Shown here piece by piece: positions 59,359-64,000 of a DNA stretch of 64,000 nt. The position numbers were made by a program, and so were the translations under genes. Below the pieces are notes generated by a model. That model was not told where the DNA came from and made no database searches. It was given only the letters and a program-made list of their open reading frames with translations. The DNA is from Mimachlamys varia (taxonomy: Eukaryota > Mollusca > Bivalvia > Pectinida > Pectinidae). The stretch covers positions 50,636,401 through 50,700,400 of the forward strand of contig OX392527.1 of the NCBI GenBank assembly GCA_947623455.1, in the 5' to 3' direction. The stretch's first letter is position 1; each line of letters opens with the position of its first letter.

Positions 59359-60259
59359 TGCAATCGTTCACATAACTAATCTATTGGCAACATAAAAATT
59401 CTAAAACCAAATTCAATTTTTAATACATAATCACCCACGAACTATTGTAGATTTAGTACAGAAAATCAAGAGTCGTGCGAATAAAAACTTTTTATGTTTT
59501 TTAAGTAATACTTCAATTTGCAAAAAAAAACCACAAAAAAACCCAACAAAAAACAAAACAAAAACAAAAAAACAAACAAAAAATACAATGCATCAGGATT
59601 TCCTAGGCCTATTCGACAGGTTGATCAGGATTACAGATATCCTTAACAGCTCTTCCATGATCCACGATAATGATAATCTACGATATCTGAGTGAAGTGCA
59701 TGAATGAATCCCACATATAATAGCACATTAACAATGTATCACTATATCACACATTTTATAGTACTGGAGACCTGTTACAATCAACAGACATCACACTCGT
59801 AAACCGTCCATAGATTAAACTTACTGCGTGGGAGAAAGAATCAAGCACCTTTTTTTTTAAAAAAAAACTCATTTTACGTTAATCGGAATATTATAGATAA
59901 CAATAGAATCAACTGAGGAAATAGATTAAAGTGATAGGTTTGTACTGTTATCTACCAAAATATGTGTTTTGTTAATGTAATACATATATATATATGCGAT
60001 TTAATTCAAAATTAGATTACATTTTCGTTTTTGGATTTAGAAACGATTGTTCAGCAATGCCAGAGACAGGTTTCCAACTTCATATGTGAAATCATATTTC
60101 TGTGTAAGTTTACAATGTAATTAAAATTGGAAATAGACTCTCGGCCATATTACATTCTATTTCATCTTTAAGGAAATTGACACCGTATGTCAGAAATGAA
60201 ATTGGACTGGATCATGCAGTTGCTTCGCCGTTCTTGCACTAATCGTTGATACAAATTAG
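59359..60259. other. Unassigned DNA with an A/C-rich tract
   Basis: Nothing is recognised except a low-complexity (A)n/C tract at 59519-59589, built of 'aaaaac'-like units. Confidence 0.55.
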
Positions 60260-60525
60260 GTTTTTGAATATGCTCATTAGTTGCCTACTTGCTGTGATTG
60301 AAAATGGTATTCACATTGATTTGACCTACATAATGTAGATTTACGTGTTGGGTGTCGTCAATGAAGCAGAATACGCTTGCCCTTCCTGAACACCTGGTCT
60401 TAATCTTTTGTACTTTTTTTACATGTAAATCTTTCCTTTGTATATATTTTTTTCCCAAGTTTAATCTATCTTGAGTTTGGATAATGGTTTAATGAAGTTT
60501 CAGTATTCTCTGATTTTTTAAATTT
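60260..60525 (+). mobile_element. Family R 3' fragment
   Basis: 'gaatatgctcattagttgcc', 'tgtcgtcaatgaagcagaat', 'acgcttgcccttcctgaaca', 'ctggtcttaatcttttgtac' and 'gtttcagtattctctgattt' are in sense order. The 'caagggtctcc' block is deleted. Confidence 0.86.
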
Positions 60526-61199
60526 ATTTTTGTATTGCACTGACCTAATATACACTGAATTCCCTATGATAAATTACATTAAATGCCTTTATCAGGAGCA
60601 TCGTATGTTATTGTAAAACAACATCGGTGATATTTAGAGATGTATGCGTTTTTGCATATTTCGACCGTTTGATAAACTGATCCTTCTCGAGATAATATCC
60701 TGTCATTCTTTATCTTGTTTTGTTCACTGTCAACAGCTGTAACGCTAGACAAATTAAACTAAACCTTATTCTCTGTCACTGTAATAATATATGGCTGTAC
60801 ATTTATAATGAAGACTAAAACGACCACATCCGGTAATTGACTCCAAAATATCACACATTTCTTCTAAATTGCTACTATCACGAAATTTGTTGTAAATAAC
60901 TGTTAGGATTGCAAAACCTTTTAAGCAATATCGTCTTCTGTTCATGCATGCGTAATGGTTTCATTGGATGTCGACAAAAAATGCTTTTTTTTCAAAATGA
61001 AAACCCATTTACATGCTTGTACTGTGGCAATAGAAATGTCGTGGTATGAAGTAAACTCGTGAGACAGTATATAGGTTGTTGTTTCAAAGCTCTGTACATC
61101 ACAAATATCATCAACTATCCCATTTGATATATGACACATGTTGTATTAGGATGTGTTGCATTGTGGTAATGTCATTATACCGGATATGACGTGATTTTG
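60526..61199. other. Unassigned AT-rich DNA
   Basis: Nothing is recognised. Confidence 0.5.
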
Positions 61200-62290
61200 G
61201 TTCGTGACGGCAGACATATCGTGGTTATTGGCGCCACTTTTTGTCCGCTGTGGTGTTGTGTCACGTTTTATGTCAAAGGACACGGTAATATAAGATCAAA
61301 TTTCAGCAGACATGTTATAGTATGTGTCATGTTTTGTGTCAGCAAATATATTGGGGTGTTGTGACATGTGTATGTCGGCAAAAATCATGTGGTACAGTAT
61401 CATGTCACGTTTTGTGTCAGTAGACATATTGTAGTATTGTGTCACGTGTTGTGTCAGTAGACAGGATGTGTTATTGTGTCACGTGTTCTGTCAGTAGACA
61501 GGATGTGGTATTGTGTCACGTGTTGTGTCAGTAGACAGGATGTGTTATTGTGTCACGTGTTGTGTCAGTAGACAGGATGTGTTATTGTGTCACGTGTTGT
61601 GTCAGTAGACAGGATGTGGTTTTGTGTCACGTGTTGCGCAGTAGACAGGATGTGGATGTGGTATTGTGTCACGTGTTGTGTCAGTAGACAGGATGTGGTA
61701 TTGTGTCACGTGTTGTGTCAGTAGACAGGATGTGGTATTGTGTCACGTGTTCTGTCAGTAGACAGGATGTGGATGTGGTATTGTGTCACGTGTTCTGTCA
61801 GTAGACAGGATGTGGTATTGTGTCACGTGTTGTGTCAGTAGACAGGATGTGGTATTGTGTCACGTGTTGTGTCAGTAGGCAGGATGTGGTATTGTGTCAC
61901 GTGTTGCGCAGTAGACATGATGTGGTATTGTGTCACTTGTTGTGTCAGTAGACAGGATGTGGTATTGTGTCACTTGTTGTGTCAGTAGACAGGGTGTGGT
62001 ATTGTGTCACTTGTTGTGTCAGTAGACAGGTTGTGGTATTGTGTCACGTGTTGTGTCAGTAGACAGGATGTGGTATTGTGTCACGTGTTGTGTCAGTAGA
62101 CAGGATGTGGTATTGTGTCACGTGTTATGTCAGTAGACAGGGTGTGGTATTGTGTCACGTGTTGTGTCAGTAGACAGGATGTGGTATTGTGTCACGTGTT
62201 GTGTCAGTAGACAGGATGTGGTATTGTGTCACGTGTTGTATCAGTAGACAGGGTGTGGTATTGTGTCACGTGTTCTGTCAGTAAACATGT
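61200..62290. repeat. Minisatellite, 37-bp unit, about 24 regular copies, E-box in most
   Basis: The unit is 'gtggtattgtgtcacgtgtt' plus 'gtgtcagtagacaggat'. The regular part spans roughly 61400-62290; to its left (61200-61400) the unit decays ('ttttgtgtcagcaaatat' and similar). Most units contain CACGTG; near 61936-62020 three have CACTTG instead. A 6-bp 'gtggat' duplication occurs in two units (near 61650 and 61770), and two units read 'ttgcgcagtag'. No long frame results. Confidence 0.94.
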
Positions 62291-62349
62291 TTCCGTGTTG
62301 ACTCTGACTGCAGCAACAGTTACCATTGTAACCAGTATTGACAAACGTT

Positions 62350-62562
62350 TCAACCCAGTAGATAATTAACAGAACTTAATGCTTGTCTGGAAACAGCGAG
62401 TTGATCTCCCCCGGCTAATACGCACAGCGTTCTACTTTCTGCAGCATCTCCTATAATCCATGGATTTTCACAACAAATTAATTTCAGATCAGAGCCAACA
62501 TTAGGATTCGATATCAATTCAACAGTTTCATTACCCGGCATAACCTTTGTCGTCACCAATAA
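62350..62562 (-). CDS. Candidate exon or coding remnant of unknown type
   Basis: The minus strand is open for about 70 codons, ending at a stop at 62350-62352. The 5' side is bounded by 'gactcgaatctttag', acceptor-like with an in-frame stop. It reads protein-like: MPGNETVELISNPNVGSDLK, LICCENPWIIGDAAESRTLC, VLAGGDQLAVSRQALSSVNY. I recognise no domain. The opposite strand also has an open frame next to it (62547-62810), so both could be remnants of a mobile element. Confidence 0.22.
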   Translation of the reverse strand, partial: LLVTTKVMPGNETVELISNPNVGSDLKLICCENPWIIGDAAESRTLCVLAGGDQLAVSRQALSSVNYLLG

Positions 62563-62810
62563 CTAAAGATTCGAGTCTCGCTGTGGATTTTAACAATCTT
62601 GAAATTGTTTTCGGATTATTTGTTATTGAAGCAGTATTGCATCATAAAAAAGCCCATAAAGCTGGCACACAGAAACAGTCCGTGACTACAAACATTGAAA
62701 GACTTGTCATGTTGGAGGTTTTGTCCTTGGAAAGTGCCGTCTCTTATAATCCATTCAAGTTACAGACACAGCAAAACGAAGTAATTCAATATAATAATAG
62801 AATTGTTTAA
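62547..62810 (+). CDS. Candidate coding remnant of unknown type
   Basis: An 87-codon frame opens with TTG and ends in TAA. It includes LAVDFNNLEIVFGLFVIEAV, LHHKKAHKAGTQKQSVTT and NIERLVMLEVLSLESAVS. The composition is balanced, but no family is recognised and no splice signals are clear. It overlaps the divergent minus-strand candidate by a few bases. Confidence 0.18.
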   Translation: MSSPITKDSSLAVDFNNLEIVFGLFVIEAVLHHKKAHKAGTQKQSVTTNIERLVMLEVLSLESAVSYNPFKLQTQQNEVIQYNNRIV

Positions 62811-63784
62811 CTATTTTCTTTTAATATTGTTGGGTTTAAAGGAGATATTCCAAAAAAACGAAGAATTCAATTTAAAATACATTTTCATAGATTAGGTCTG
62901 TGGCACGTGCATCAGTTACGTCGCCAGCTGATCACGAAAGCTTTAAAGCAGCCACGGATTCTCCTAAATCTGCCGCCCATTTGTCAATCTTATGGAACGA
63001 AGACCTCAGTCACATGATCCCATGCAAGCGTAGTTTATAATTAGCCGGAACACTAAACCGGGATGGTGCATGGTATTCAGAGAATGCAAGTACCATCATC
63101 ATTGAAGAGGATGTGATGTATCGAACAGCGTGTATTTCTAAACTAGTTAAAACATAGTAATGGTAGGATTGTGAAAATAAAACGTTATGATGAAGGCAAT
63201 TTCCATTTTACTTAGTCTAATTGAATGATGTTTTTTTTTATAAGTAGAGAGCAAAATCCTGTTTTAAGAAATCTAATCCGGTTTTATAAGACACGATTAC
63301 ACCTCCGGATTTAGTTTATACTTTCTCCTTAAACATTAGATTGTTGTATTTGTTTGAGATTTTAAAACAGCCTAGGACATACAAAGCATGAGGACGTGTT
63401 TGGTTTAGTGAGACAACGCCGGAAACCGGGAGTTTACAGGAATGAAAAGGATAAGTAAGGAGTCCGAAATAAAAAAAAAAAAAAACAAAAAAAATAGAAA
63501 AGAAAAATCCTCACGCGTTGCGGTCGGGCCAATCTATCAAGTTTGGCCTAGCTCATGTCCTCTTCTTAAAAGAAAGAACAGAAAAACCTTCGTTCTGCGA
63601 AATTTCCACAATGGTTACAACAGAAGTAACATTTGTTACCTATAATAATATACAATATTTGATATAGCGTCCTATCTAGCTAACATAAGTCACTCTAAAG
63701 CGCTTTACAGTACATAGATATACAATTCTTATACAATCAATACAATTAACACATACAGTTCTATCATATACAATTCCGAGGAGT
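62811..63784. other. Unassigned DNA
   Basis: No gene is recognised. A 16-base A run begins near 63470 inside a 67-codon lysine-rich frame that is an artefact of it. Confidence 0.45.
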
Positions 63785-63880
63785 TCGCAGGAGCTGCCTT
63801 ATCGGGCACTAACTACTTGTCCTATACCACCTGGCTAATATCTCCATATATGTGTGTATGTATGCGTATGTGCTGGAGAT
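63785..63880 (+). repeat. Dispersed repeat family D, copy 2
   Basis: 'ggagctgccttatcgggcac', 'taactacttgtcctatacca', 'cctggctaatatctcc' and a tg-rich stretch match 16735-16830. The pair differs at about one base in six to eight, so neither is recent. Confidence 0.6.
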
Positions 63881-64000
63881 GAATTGTGTTCATAATTCTA
63901 TAACAACCCTTCCTTATAATTATGCAGGGGCAAAATATTCTGCTTTTACGATCTACATATGGCCCATTTTTTGCCATTCTTTAAACTTCCTGGAAACATA

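Noticed and set aside
61400..62290. CRISPR-like array
   Set aside because: Units are contiguous 37-mers with no unique spacers, and the context is eukaryotic. It is a minisatellite.

Overview
This window looks like gene-poor, repeat-dense nuclear DNA from an animal. It is visibly AT-rich and has no bacterial-style ORF packing, no operons and no ribosome-binding-site pattern. Every long open reading frame lies inside a tandem repeat. The DNA holds tRNA-derived SINEs, MITE-like elements, minisatellites and many decayed retroelement pieces. The mix of repeats (a tRNA-Ser-like SINE with a 'cctggcacgtccttaaatgac'-type tail, a repeat rich in AAGGTCA half-sites, and a 'ggtggtcttaatag' foldback) fits a mollusc, most likely a bivalve. 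That assignment is inference from memory of repeat style and is not proven here.

The dominant component is one dispersed retroelement family, called 'family R' below. About 28 pieces lie on both strands across the whole window. Most are 5'-truncated and share one 3' end (sense strand ending in 'ggtattctctgattttt'). Several reach back into a reverse transcriptase (RT) gene with recognisable blocks: IPMG-like, YIDD, YDKRDDF and YGVYMSQLIRY. All RT pieces are broken by stops, frameshifts or deletions. Pieces occur singly, head-to-tail (1-505, 51730-52465), in inverted pairs (42855-43350, 53285-54012), and as a 60-bp tandem array of the 3' end (47798-48000).

Other mobile DNA: a tRNA-derived SINE with a perfect 16-bp target-site duplication (13937-14139) and two relatives (20005-20130, 26691-26908). 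A MITE with a TAA duplication is nested exactly inside a family R copy (34030-34416), and a 152-bp MITE has a CTTATA duplication (58827-58978). There is also an 84-bp-arm foldback (50247-50451), a possible TTAA-flanked element (14163-15901), a tRNA-like Pol III module (34535-34606), and two anonymous dispersed families, C and D.

Tandem arrays: a 29-bp unit (40148-40745), a degenerate ~30-bp unit (44418-44735), a 63-bp unit with 9-unit higher-order structure (55463-57020), and a 37-bp unit carrying CACGTG in most copies (61200-62290). The very long ORFs (for example 633 and 483 codons) are by-products of the 63-bp array.

No complete protein-coding gene can be supported. Three short stretches (32799-33056, 36021-36247, 62350-62810) have protein-like translations and acceptor-like AG boundaries. 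They are listed as low-confidence exon candidates, with no family recognised. The remaining stretches hold nothing I can name and are recorded as such.
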